Source: Nemophila menziesii (lineage: Eukaryota > Streptophyta > Magnoliopsida > Boraginales > Hydrophyllaceae). From it: a DNA stretch of 64,000 bases. Location of the stretch: NCBI GenBank assembly GCA_029959085.1, contig JARWIR010000002.1, positions 35,985,733 through 36,049,732 of the forward strand, written 5' to 3'. Below the pieces are notes generated by a model that was not told the origin of the DNA, searched no databases, and saw only the letters and a list, made by a program, of their open reading frames with translations. The position numbers were made by a program, and so were the translations under genes. This document shows positions 21,867 through 35,079 of the stretch, one piece after another; within the stretch, counting starts at the first letter, position 1; each line of letters opens with the position of its first letter.

Positions 21867-24800
21867 CAACAAAGATGTGTACGAACCTTTATTTGAATGT
21901 TGTAATACTTTCTAACATGCTTTTTTTATCTTGAGTATTTATTTCTAATTGCAAAAATTTAAATGGGAAAACATTGAATAATAAAATGATTGAATACATA
22001 TTATATAATGTTATTAGTCTATGTAGTATCATACAATATCTTGTATTACACCTCTAGAGTGTAATACTTTGCAGAGTATTCATAAACTACTTAATTTCTC
22101 TAAGTTATCATATGGTTGAATTCTTGTAGGTCACAATTTACTAATTGATCAGAATTGACATAATTGTTAAACTAACAACTTTATTATTTTTACTTGTAGA
22201 ACACAAGTAATGTTAAATTGTATCATATGTATCGAGAGGAAAATACATATTTGTATAAATTGTCTAATAAAATAGATGTTTAGAGATGATATTAGTGCAT
22301 TACCCTTATGAGAATTATTGATATATCTCACTAGAGTTAGTTTTAGAAACAATAAAAGAGTTTTGTATGTCTTTTCCTACATACAAATAGTCTGATGTTT
22401 TAAAACAAAACCCAATTTTAAGAATCAAAATTCTTTTATTATACATTAAAAACATTCAGTCCAACAAACAACACCTCGAATATTCAAAAAATACAGTATA
22501 TTGATCGGAATTTTACAAACTACAGTGTGGTTGTGTTAGGCGGTGTTTATGCCCTCCTAATTTTTGAATTTTTGTAAGCTATAAAAAACTAACTTATGTC
22601 CCTCCTAAGTTTTTAAGAATTTTACTTGTTCCAAAATTTTTAAAATTTGTTTTGTTATATTTCAGTTTTTTTCAAATAAATATTTATTGTGTGTATAATA
22701 AAATATATCATATTTTATATAACATGTAGACTTATATACTAATCAAATAAAACTTATGAGGACTTGTTGTTTATTTTAGCAAAGTACCATTGATACAAGG
22801 TTTAAATAATATAGTGACGTATAATGCATTTAATAAAATAATGATCCCCATATTTAAAATTATATATTAATTTTAGTATAGATAAAGTTTTGATTACAAA
22901 ATTACTCTTTGACCAATAGTATATAATGACCCAAAAAACCCTAAATTGTAAAATAATAAAATAGCCAAGAAAGCATATAGAATGGGGCAAATATGGTAGC
23001 CACTAGGGTTTCCTAAGGGGTGGTTGCCCGACCCTCTCTGTTCCGTTTATGCTGACAATTTCGTTATCGAAACCCTAAATATAACAACACTCTTGTCATT
23101 CTTTATATGGTTAAAAGTTATTACGCAACATGGCTGAATAATTGTTATATATGTACGTTAATATGTAATTCTTACTATATTAGTATTAGATTATGCTTTA
23201 AGAAGGAGCAAATTGTGTCCTACCAACTTCCTCCGAAGAATATAATATCCTTACCATGGTAACCTCCTTTTGACCTTCTAAAGCTATATCAACAAAGAGA
23301 TAGTGTTTAGGATCCAAGAAAAAATAATAATTTATTATCATTGGTGGTAAAATTTATAATCATAATGAAGATATAATACGAACAATTTCTAAAGAGTCGT
23401 AATCCCTTCTCCCATGCATTATTTATCTAGATTATTTAGTTCTAAATAAGAAATTTTAAATGGGAAAACATCACATCATAAAATACTTGAATACACATTC
23501 ATTAATGTTATTAGTCTATGTAGTATCATATAATATCTTGTATTAGATCTCTAACATGTAGCACTTCTCTGAATATTTATACACAACTTATTTCTCTAAG
23601 TTATCATATGGTTGAATTCTTATAGGTCACAATTGGCTAAGTGATCAGAATTGAAATAAGTGTTAAACTACAAGCTTGATTAGTTTTATCTGTAGAACAA
23701 AACTAGCGTTACATTGTATCATGATTATGAAGATAAAATTCCATATATGTATAAATTGTCTATGAAAATAGTTGTTTCAGAATGAGTTTAGTGCATTACC
23801 CTATAAGAATTATGTATGTATCTCCCTAGAGTTGGTTTTTGATGGAATACACTTATAATAGTTTTAGAAAGCCTAAAAGATTTTTTGTATATCTTTTCCT
23901 ACGTACCATTAGTTAGATGTTTTAAAAAAGAACACAATCTTCAGAATTAAAATTTTGGTATTATAGATTAAAAAATTTAGTCAAACAAACAACTAATCAA
24001 ATATCTAAAACATAAAAATATTGATCGAAATTTAACAACAACAGAGAATCTATATTTTGGGTGTGTAGGAGGTGTTCAGGGCCTTCTAATTTTTGAATTT
24101 TGGTAAGCTTGAAAAATTACCTTGTAACCCTAAATAATTTATTAAAATTTACTTGTGCCAAAATTTATAAAATTTGTTTTGTTAAATTTTAATTTTTTTA
24201 AAATAAATATTTATTGTTTGTATAACAATATATATCTTATTTTATATAACATATATACTTATATATTAATTAAAATAAAACTTATGAGGACCTATTGTGT
24301 GATTTTAGTAACGTATAGAGACCATTGATACAAGGTTTAAATAATATCGTGCGTAGAATGCATTAAATAAATAAAATGGGCCGTATATTTAAAATTTTAT
24401 ACTAATTTTAGAATAAAAAAGTTTAATTACTAAATTACCCTTTGACGAGTAGTATATTATGACCCAGAAACCCTAAATCATAAAATAATAGAATGAGGCA
24501 TATATGGCAGCGGCTAGGGTTTTGGGATTTCCTAAGGGTGGTTGCCCGACCCTCTATGTTCCAATTATGCCGATGATTTCACTATTAAAATCCTAAATTT
24601 AACAACCCTCTTGTAATTCTTTATATGGAGAATTTCAAATCATTATGATCATCACATTTTATTTTTCATTATATTCATTCTATGATACTTTATGAGGCAT
24701 ATGAGAAACTTTTACTGGTATCATGGCGTGGCAACTTGCATAAAATTGGTGGGTTTGCAGCCATGAACTGGTTGATTTCTATATATTAGCCTATTTTTCA

Positions 24801-26257
24801 GAAATTGTAGATGTTGTCCCAATATTTTAGTCCTGTGTTGAGGCTATGATGAGATCTCAAATTTTAGTTTTTTACTTTCTGAGCTATTTAACGAATAGAT
24901 TGAAATGATCTGCCCGTAACTTGGTTGGGCAATCCAATTATTGGATATGCAACCATGGCGTGGTTGGACTCTCTATTTGTCTCTAAATAAACCTGATCTG
25001 AGCCTCAATTAAAATTGTTTCAATTTTTTTTTCCTATTATTATATTCATGAGTGAGTAATTTGAGAGAATGATAAATTTTAGTGTGTAATTTAACATTCT
25101 CTGCTAAAACATGTGATTTCTACTATTAATATAGTTTTCTTTTAAGAATCAAAGTTTTTTTAAATATATTTAGTTTCTGTTGAAGTAAACTTTAATATAG
25201 GGGTTAAGTTACATATAAGAAAAAAATGTGTAAGTCTTTTTAATCCATATATTCTCTTATTTCAATCCATATATTCTATTAATTTACAATAATTTTATAG
25301 TGAGATTTTCTTAAAAAATGAGCCAAGTAGAGAGATTGAATATTTCTAAAAGAAATTTTTTCTATGTAATCGTGAATTTTTTTTATATACTATTTAACTA
25401 TAGTTCTTTATTCTAAATGGCGGTGACCTTATATATTAAAGTTCGTGGCATCAACCGAAATCTTGTTCAAGATAATTTCTATATAAATATTAGTCTATAG
25501 TGATAAAAGACAATAAATAAATATATTATATTTAGGGTAGGGATATATATTTCTATAGGGTTAGAATTATTTCTTACCTCATGTTTTTAACAAAATAGAT
25601 TGAAATCTGTAAAAAAATATATTGAGGCAACCCTAAACTCTTATATGTTGAATGATTAATGATGAGACTTCCATTTATAAGTTGGAATTTTTTTCCTATA
25701 ATTTTATATTGATGAAGATACTTCTATGTAAGTTGTCAGATCGAAATTGAAATTGATCATAACTTTAAAGAATATTTAATATGTATACATATACATGTAA
25801 TTTAGATTATTTAAGTGATATCATATATTATTTAAAATTAGTCAAATATATTCTTGACTATTTTCCGATTTCTGACCAAATATTCTTGAGTTTAATGAAT
25901 TTGCTGAATATTTCTGTTAGTATATATTTCAGTATCACTGAAACTGTTATGATATTATAATGAGAGATAATTTATTTGTGATCTATTTTACAAAGAAAAC
26001 TAGATGATTTGAATACTGAGCAATATAACTGGAAAACTTGCTATATATGTACTTAAATATGTAACTCTTACTACATTGTTAATAGATTATTCTTGAAGAG
26101 GGAGCAAATTGTGTCCTTAGACTTCCTCCGAAGAATATAATATCCCCACGATGGTCACCTCCTTTTAACCTTGTAAAGATATGGCAACATAAATATAGTT
26201 TTTAGGCTAAAATTAAAAGAAACAAAATTATAATCATGGTGGTGGACTTGATAATCA
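21867..26257 (+). repeat. Satellite unit U6 (beta), 4,391 bp
   Basis: Monomer A is 21867-23362; monomer B is 23363-24633 plus 26014-26257, split by the insert 24634-26013. The B half is full length except for a private 21-bp deletion at 24488-24494, between two ATAGAAT copies, which removes the AGCTCAGAAAGTAT stretch after the telo-box. The A half carries the private pair ACACCTCG (near 22481) and AACCCAATT (near 22409) found again together in U15. Confidence 0.97.
24634..26013. mobile_element. Insert in U6 (beta), 1,380 bp
   Basis: Both terminal 10-mers are intact. It has the beta form with GATACTTTATG in place of GATACATACTTTATG near the left end, a 4-bp contraction also seen in U7-U14. 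Confidence 0.6.
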
Positions 26258-29200
26258 CAACAAAGATGTGTACGAACCTTTATTTGAATGTTGTAATACT
26301 TTCTAACATGCTTTTTTTATCTTGAGTATTTATTTCTAATTGCGAAAATTTAAATGGGAAAACATTGAATAATAAAATGATTGAATACATATTATATAAT
26401 GTTATTAGTCTATGTAGTATCATACAATATCTTGTATTACACCTCTAGAGTGTAATACTTTGCAGAGTATTCATAAACTACTTAATTTCTCTAAGTTATC
26501 ATATGGTTGAATTCTTGTAGGTCACAATTTACTAATTGATCAGAATTGACATAATTGTTAAACTAACAACTTTATTATTTTTACTTGTAGAACATAAGTA
26601 ATGTTAAATTGTATCATATGTATCGAGAGGAAAATACATATTTGTATAAATTGTCTAATAAAATAGATGTTTAGAGATGATATTAGTGCATTACCCTTAT
26701 GAGAATTATTGATATATCTCACTAGAGTTTGTTTTAGAAACAATAAAAGAGTTTTGTATGTCTTTTCCTACATACAAATAGTCTGATGTTTTAAAACAAA
26801 ACACAATTTTAAGAATCAAAATTCTTTTATTATACATTAAAAACATTCAGTCCAACAAACAACACATCGAATATTCAAAAAATACAGTATATTGATCGGA
26901 ATTTTACAAACTACAGTGTGGCTGTGTTAGGCGGTGTTTATGCCCTCCTAATTTTTGAATTTTTGTAAGCTATAAAAAAACTAACTTATGTCCCTCCTAA
27001 GTTTTTAAGAATTTTACTTGTTCCAAAATTTTTAAAATTTGTTTTGTTATATTTCAGTTTTTTTCAAATAAATATTTATTGTGTGTATAATAAAATATAT
27101 CATATTTTATATAACATGTAGACTTATATACTAATCAAATAAAACTTATGAGGACTTGTTGTTTATTTTAGCAAAGTACCATTGATACAAGGTTTAAATA
27201 ATATAGTGACGTATAATGCATTTAATAAAATAATGATCCCCATATTTAAAATTATATATTAATTTTAGTATAGATAAAGTTTTGATTACAAAATTACCCT
27301 TTGACCAATAGTATATAATGACCCAAAAAACCCTAAATTGTAAAATAATAAAATAGCCAAGAAAGCATATAGAATGGGGCAAATATGGTAGCCACTAGGG
27401 TTTCCTAAGGGGTGGTTGCCCGACCCTCTCTGTTCCGTTTATGCTGACAATTTCGTTATCGAAACCCTAAATATAACAACACTCTTGTCATTCTTTATAT
27501 GGTTAAAAGTTATTACGCAACATGGCTGAATAATTGTTATATATGTACGTTAATATGTAATTCTTACTACATTAGTATTAGATTATGCTTTAAGAAGGAG
27601 CAAATTGTGTCCTACCAACTTCCTCCGAAGAATATAATATCCTCACCATGGTAACCTCCTTTTGACCTTCTAAAGCTATATCAACAAAGAGATAGTGTTT
27701 AGGATCCAAGAAAAAATAATAATTTATTATCATTGGTGGTAAAATTTATAATCATAATGAAGATATAATACGAACAATTTCTAAAGAGTCGTAATCCCTT
27801 CTCCCATGCATTCTTTATCTAGATTATTTAGTTCTAAATAAGAAATTTTAAATGGGAAAACATCACATCATAAAATACTTGAATACACATTCATTAATGT
27901 TATTAGTCTATGTAGTATCATATAATATCTTGTATTAGATCTCTAACATGTAGCACTTCTCTGAATATTTATACACAACTTATTTCTCTAAGTTATCATA
28001 TGGTTGAATTCTTATAGGTCACAATTGGCTAAGTGATCAGAATTGAAATAAGTGTTAAACTACAAGCTTGATTAGTTTTATCTGTAGAACAAAACTAGCG
28101 TTACATTGTATCATGATTATGAAGATAAAATTCCATATATGTATAAATTGTCTATGAAAATAGTTGTTTCAGAATGAGTTTAGTGCATTACCCTATAAGA
28201 ATTATGTATGTATCTCACTAGAGTTGGTTTTTGATGGAATACACTTATAATAGTTTTAGAAAGCCTAAAAGATTTTTTGTATATCTTTTCCTACGTACCA
28301 TTAGTTAGATGTTTTAAAAAAGAACACAATCTTCAGAATTAAAATTTTGGTATTATAGATTAAAAAATTTAGTCAAACAAACAACTAATCAAATATCTAA
28401 AACATAAAAATATTGATCGAAATTTAACAACAACAGAGAATCTATATTTTGGGTGTGTAGGAGGTGTTCAGGGCCTTCTAATTTTTGAATTTTGGTAAGC
28501 TTGAAAAATTACCTTGTAACCCTAAATAATTTATTAAAATTTACTTGTGCCAAAATTTATAAAATTTGTTTTGTTAAATTTTAATTTTTTTAAAATAAAT
28601 ATTTATTGTTTGTATAACAATATATATCTTATTTTATATAACATATATACTTATATATTAATTAAAATAAAACTTATGAGGACCTATTGTGTGATTTTAG
28701 TAACGTATAGAGACCATTGATACAAGGTTTAAATAATATCGTGCGTAGAATGCATTAAATAAATAAAATGGGCCGTATATTTAAAATTTTATACTAATTT
28801 TAGTATAAAAAAGTTTAATTACTAAATTACCCTTTGACGAGTAGTATATTATGACCCAGAAACCCTAAATCATAAAATAATAGAATAGCTCAGAAAGTAT
28901 ATAGAATGAGGCATATATGGCAGCGGCTAGGGTTTTGGGATTTCCTAAGGGTGGTTGCCCGACCCTCTATGTTCCAATTATGCCGATGATTTCACTATTA
29001 AAATCATAAATTTAACAACCCTCTTGTAATTCTTTATATGGAGAATTTCAAATCATTATGATCATCACATTTTATTTTTCATTATATTCATTCTAAGATA
29101 CTTTATGAGGCATATGAGAAACTTTTACTGGTATCATGGCGTGGCAACTTGCATAAAATTGGTGGGTTTGCAGCCATGAACTGGTTGATTTCTATATATT

Positions 29201-30670
29201 AGCCTATTTTTCAGAAATTGTAGATGTTGTCCCAATATTTTAGTCCTGTGTTGAGGCTATGATGAGATCTCAAATTTTAGTTTTTTACTTTCTGAGCTAT
29301 TTAACGAATAGATTGAAATGATCTGCCCGTAACTTGGTTGGGCAATCCAATTATTGGATATGCAACCATGGCGTGGTTGGACTCTCTATTTGTCTCTAAA
29401 TAAACCTGATCTGAGCCTCAATTAAAATTGTTTCAATTTTTTTTTCCTATTATTATATTCATGAGTGAGTAATTTGAGAGAATGATAAATTTTAGTGTGT
29501 AATTTAAGATTCTCTGCTAAAACATGTGATTTCTACTATTAATATAGTTTTCTTTTAAGAATCAAAGTTTTTTTAAATATATTTAGTTTCTGTTGAAGTA
29601 AACTTTAATATAGGGGTTAAGTTACATATAAGAAAAAAATGTGTAAGTCTTTTTAATCCATATATTCTCTTATTTCAATCCATATATTCTATTAATTTAC
29701 AATAATTTTATAGTGAGATTTTCTTAAAAAATGAGCCAAGTAGAGAGATTGAATATTTCTAAAAGAAATTTTTTCTATGTAATCGTGAATTTTTTTTATA
29801 TACTATTTAACTATAGTTCTTTATACTAAATGGCGGTGACCTTATATATTAAAGTTCGTGGCATCAACCGAAATCTTGTTCAAGATAATTTCTATATAAA
29901 TATTAGTCTATAGTGATAAAAGACAATAAATAAATATATTATATTTAGGGTAGGGATATATATTTCTATAGGGTTAGAATTATTTCTTACCTCATGTTTT
30001 TAACAAAATAGATTGAAATCTGTAAAAAAATATATTGAGGCAACCCTAAACTCTTATATGTTGAATGATTAATGATGAGACTTCCATTTATAAGTTGGAA
30101 TTTTTTTCCTATAATTTTATATTGATGAAGATACTTCTATGTAAGTTGTCAAATCGAAATTGAAATTGATCATAACTTTAAAGAATATTTAATATGTATA
30201 CATATACATGTAATTTAGATTATTTAAGTGATATCATATATTATTTAAAATTAGTCAAATATATTCTTGACTATTTTCCGATTTCTGACCAAATATTCTT
30301 GAGTTTAATGAATTTGCTGAATATTTCTGTTAGTATATATTTCAGTATCACTGAAACTGTTATGATATTATAATGAGAGATAATTTATTTGTGATCTATT
30401 TTACAAAGAAAACTAGATGATTTGAATACTGAGCAATATAACTGGAAAACTTGCTATATATGTACTTAAATATGTAACTCTTACTACATTGTTAATAGAT
30501 TATTCTTGAAGAGGGAGCAAATTGTGTCCTTAGACTTCCTCCGAAGAATATAATATCGCCACGATGGTCACCTCCTTTTAACCTTGTAAAGATATGGCAA
30601 CAAAAACATAGTTTTTAGGCTAAAATTAAAAGAAAACAAATTATAATCATGGTGGTGGACTTGATAATCA
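26258..30670 (+). repeat. Satellite unit U7 (beta), 4,413 bp
   Basis: Monomer A is 26258-27754; monomer B is 27755-29046 plus 30427-30670, split by the insert 29047-30426. It is the first half of an 8,822-bp two-unit repeat (U7+U8, then U9+U10). The marker AATTTAAGATTC near 29502 is shared only with U9. The full-length B segment absent from the short forms is 28044-28085. Confidence 0.97.
29047..30426. mobile_element. Insert in U7 (beta), 1,380 bp
   Basis: Both terminal 10-mers are intact. The insert carries the AATTTAAGATTC variant shared with U9. Confidence 0.6.
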
Positions 30671-33600
30671 CAACAAAGATGTGTATGAACCTTTATTTGA
30701 ATGTTGTAATCCTTTCTAACATGCTTTTTTTATCTTGAGTATTTATTTCTAAATGCGAAAATTTAAATGGGAAAACATTGAATAATAAAATGATTGAATA
30801 CATATTATATAATGTTATTAGTCCATGTAGTATCATACAATATCTTGTATTACACCTCTAGAGTGTAATACTTTGCAGAGTATTCATAAACTACTTAATT
30901 TCTCTAAGTTATCATATGGTTGAATTCTTGTAGGTCACAATTTACTAATTGATCAGAATTGACATAATTGTTAAACTAACAACTTTATTATTTTTACATG
31001 TAGAACACAAGTAATGTTAAATTGTATCATATGTATCGAGAGGAAAATACATATTTGTATATATTGTCTAATAAAATAGATGTTTAGAGATGATATTAGT
31101 GCATTACCCTTATGAGAATTATTGATATATATCACTAGAGTTTGTTTTAGAAACATTAAAAGAGTTTTGTATGTCTTTTCCTACATACAAATAGTCTGAT
31201 GTTTTAAAACAAAACACAATTTTAAGAATCAAAATTCTTTTATTATACATTAAAAACATTCAGTCCAACAAACAGCACATCGAATATTCAAAAAATACAG
31301 TATATTGATCGGAATTTTACAAACTACAGTGTGGCTGTGTTAGGTGGTGTTTATGCCCTCCTAATTTTTGAATTTTTGTAAGCTATAAAAAACTAACTTA
31401 TGTCCCTCCTAAGTTTTTAAGAATTTTACTTGTTCCAAAATTTTTAAAATTTGTTTTGTTATATTTCAGTTTTTTTCAAATAAATATTTATTGTGTGTAT
31501 AATAAAATATATCATATTTTATATAACATGTAGACTTATATACTAATCAAATAAAACTTATGAGGACTTGTTGTTTATTTTAGCAAAGTACCATTGATAC
31601 AAGGTTTAAATAATATAGTGACGTATAATGCATTTAATAAAATAATGATCCCCATATTTAAAATTATATATTAATTTTAGTATAGATAAAGTTTTGATTA
31701 CAAAATTACCCTTTGACCAATAGTATATAATGACCCAAAAACCCTAAATTGTAAAATAATAAAATACCCCAGAAAGCATATAGAATGGGGCAAATATGGT
31801 AGCCACTAGGGTTTCCTAAGGGGTGGTTGCCCGACGCTCTCTGTTCCGTTTATGCTGACAATTTCGTTATCGGAACCCTAAATATAACAACACTCTTGTC
31901 ATTCTTTATATGGTTAAAAGTTATTACGCAACATGGCTGAATAATTGTTATATATGTACGTTAATATGTAATTCTTACTACATTAGTATTAGATTATGCT
32001 TTAAGAAGGAGCAAATTGTGTCCTACCAACTTCCTCCGAAGAATATAATATCCTCACCATGGTAACCTCCTTTTGACCTTCTAAAGCTATATCAACAAAG
32101 AGATAGTGTTTAGGATCCAAGAAAAAATAATAATTTATTATCATTGGTGGTAAAATTTATAATCATAATGAAGATATAATACGAACAATTTCTAAAGAGT
32201 CGTAATCCCTTCTCCCATGCATTCTTTATCTAGATTATTTAGTTCTAAATAAGAAATTTTAAATGGGAAAACATCACATCATAAAATACTTGAATACACA
32301 TTCATTAATGTTATTAGTCTATGTAGTATCATATAATATCTTGTATTAGATCTCTAACATGTAGCACTTCTCTGAATATTTATACACAACTTATTTCTCT
32401 AAGTTATCATATGGTTGAATTCTTATAGGTCACAATTGGCTAAGTGATCAGAATTGAAATAAGTGTTAAACTACAAGCTTGATTAGTTTTATCTGTAGAA
32501 CAAAACTAGCGTTACATTGTATCATGATTATGAAGATAAAATTCCATATATGTATAAATTGTCTATGAAAATAGTTGTTTCAGAATGAGTTTAGTGCATT
32601 ACCCTATAAGAATTATGTATGTATCTCACTAGAGTTGGTTTTTGATGGAATACACTTATAATAGTTTTAGAAAGCCTAAAAGATTTTTTGTATATCTTTT
32701 CCTACGTACCATTAGTTAGATGTTTTAAAAAAGAACACAATCTTCAGAATTAAAATTTTGGTATTATAGATTAAAAAATTTAGTCAAACAAACAACTAAT
32801 CAAATATCTAAAACATAAAAATATTGATCGAAATTTAACAACAACAGAGAATCTATATTTTGGGTGTGTAGGAGGTGTTCAGGGCCTTCTAATTTTTGAA
32901 TTTTGGTAAGCTTGAAAAATTACCTTGTAACCCTAAATAATTTATTAAAATTTACTTGTGCCAAAATTTATAAAATTTGTTTTGTTAAATTTTAATTTTT
33001 TTAAAATAAATATTTATTGTTTGTATAACAATATATATCTTATTTTATATAACATATATACTTATATATTAATTAAAATAAAACTTATGAGGACCTATTG
33101 TGTGATTTTAGTAACGTATAGAGACCATTGATACAAGGTTTAAATAATATCGTGCGTAGAATGCATTAAATAAATAAAATGGGCCGTATATTTAAAATTT
33201 TATACTAATTTTAGTATAAAAAAGTTTAATTACTAAATTACCCTTTGACGAGTAGTATATTATGACCCAGAAACCCTAAATCATAAAATAATAGAATAGC
33301 TCAGAAAGTATATAGAATGAGGCATATATGGCAGGGCTAGGGTTTTGGGATTTCCTAAGGGTGGTTGCCCGACCCTCTATGTTCCAATTATGCCGATGAT
33401 TTCACTATTAAAATCATAAATTTAACAACCCTCTTGTAATTCTTTATATGGAGAATTTCAAATCATTATGATCATCACATTTTATTTTTCATTATATTCA
33501 TTCTAAGATACTTTATGAGGCATATGAGAAACTTTTACTGGTATCATGGCGTGGCAACTTGCATAAAATTGGTGGGTTTGCAGCCATGAACTGGTTGATT

Positions 33601-35079
33601 TCTATATATTAGCCTATTTTTCAGAAATTGTAGATGTTGTCCCAATATTTTAGTCCTGTGTTGAGGCTATGATGAGATCTCAAATTTTAGTTTTTTACTT
33701 TCTGAGCTATTTAACGAATAGATTGAAATGATCTGCCCGTAACTTGGTTGGGCAATCCAATTATTGGATATGCAACCATGGCGTGGTTGGACTCTCTATT
33801 TGTCTCTAAATAAACCTGATCTGAGCCTCAATTAAAATTGTTTCAATTTTTTTTCCTATTATTATATTCATGAGTGAGTAATTTGAGAGAATGATAAATT
33901 TTAGTGTGTAATTTAACATTCTCTGCTAAAACATGTGATTTCTACTATTAATATAGTTTTCTTTTAAGAATCAAAGTTTTTTTAAATATATTTAGTTTCT
34001 GTTGAAGTAAACTTTAATATAGGGGTTAAGTTACATATAAGAAAAAAATGTGTAAGTCTTTTTAATCCATATATTCTCTTATTTCAATCCATATATTCTA
34101 TTAATTTACAATAATTTTATAGTGAGATTTTCTTAAAAAATGAGCCAAGTAGAGAGATTGAATATTTCTAAAAGAAATTTTTTCTATGTAATCGTGAATT
34201 TTTTTTATATACTATTTAACTATAGTTCTTTATACTAAATGGCGGTGACCTTATATATTAAAGTTCGTGGCATCAACCGAAATCTTGTTCAAGATAATTT
34301 CTATATAAATATTAGTCTATAGTGATAAAAGACAATAAATAAATATATTATATTTAGGGTAGGGATATATATTTCTATAGGGTTAGAATTATTTCTTACC
34401 TCATGTTTTTAACAAAATAGATTGAAATCTGTAAAAAAATATATTGAGGCAACCCTAAACTCTTATATGTTGAATGATTAATGATGAGACTTCCATTTAT
34501 AAGTTGGAATTTTTTTCCTATAATTTTATATTGATGAAGATACTTCTATGTAAGTTGTCAAATCGAAATTGAAATTGATCATAACTTTAAAGAATATTTA
34601 ATATGTATACATATACATGTAATTTAGATTATTTAAGTGATATCATATATTATTTAAAATTAGTCAAATATATTCTTGACTATTTTCCGATTTCTGACCA
34701 AATATTCTTGAGTTTAATGAATTTGCTGAATATTTCTGTTAGTATATATTTCAGTATCACTGAAACTGTTATGATATTATAATGAGAGATAATTTATTTG
34801 TGATCTATTTTACAAAGAAAACTAGATGATTTGAATACTGAGCAATATAACTGGAAAACTTGCTATATATGTACTTAAATATGTAACTCTTACTACATTG
34901 TTAATAGATTATTCTTGAAGAGGGAGCAAATTGTGTCCTTAGACTTCCTCCGAAGAATATAATATCCCCACGATGGTCACCTCCTTTTAACCTTGTAAAG
35001 ATATGGCAACATAAATATAGTTTTTAGGCTAAAATTAAAAGAAACAAAATTATAATCATGGTGGTGGACTTGATAATCA
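30671..35079 (+). repeat. Satellite unit U8 (beta), 4,409 bp
   Basis: Monomer A is 30671-32165; monomer B is 32166-33456 plus 34836-35079, split by the insert 33457-34835. The A half carries the ATACCCCAGAAAGCAT form shared with U10-U12 and U14. A private 2-base loss in B turns GCAGCGGCTAGG into GCAGGGCTAGG near 33331. Its 3' end (AACATAAATATAG and AGAAACAAAATT) matches the end of U6, not U7. Confidence 0.97.
33457..34835. mobile_element. Insert in U8 (beta), 1,379 bp
   Basis: Both terminal 10-mers are intact. It has one T fewer than U7 and U9 in the poly-T run near 33847, as in U10 and U11. Confidence 0.6.

Noticed and set aside
22802..22990. Minus-strand open frame of 62 codons in U6, U7, U9 and U15
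   Set aside because: It starts at TTG, exists only in one subtype of monomer A, and crosses the telo-box block. It is a shadow of the satellite sequence.
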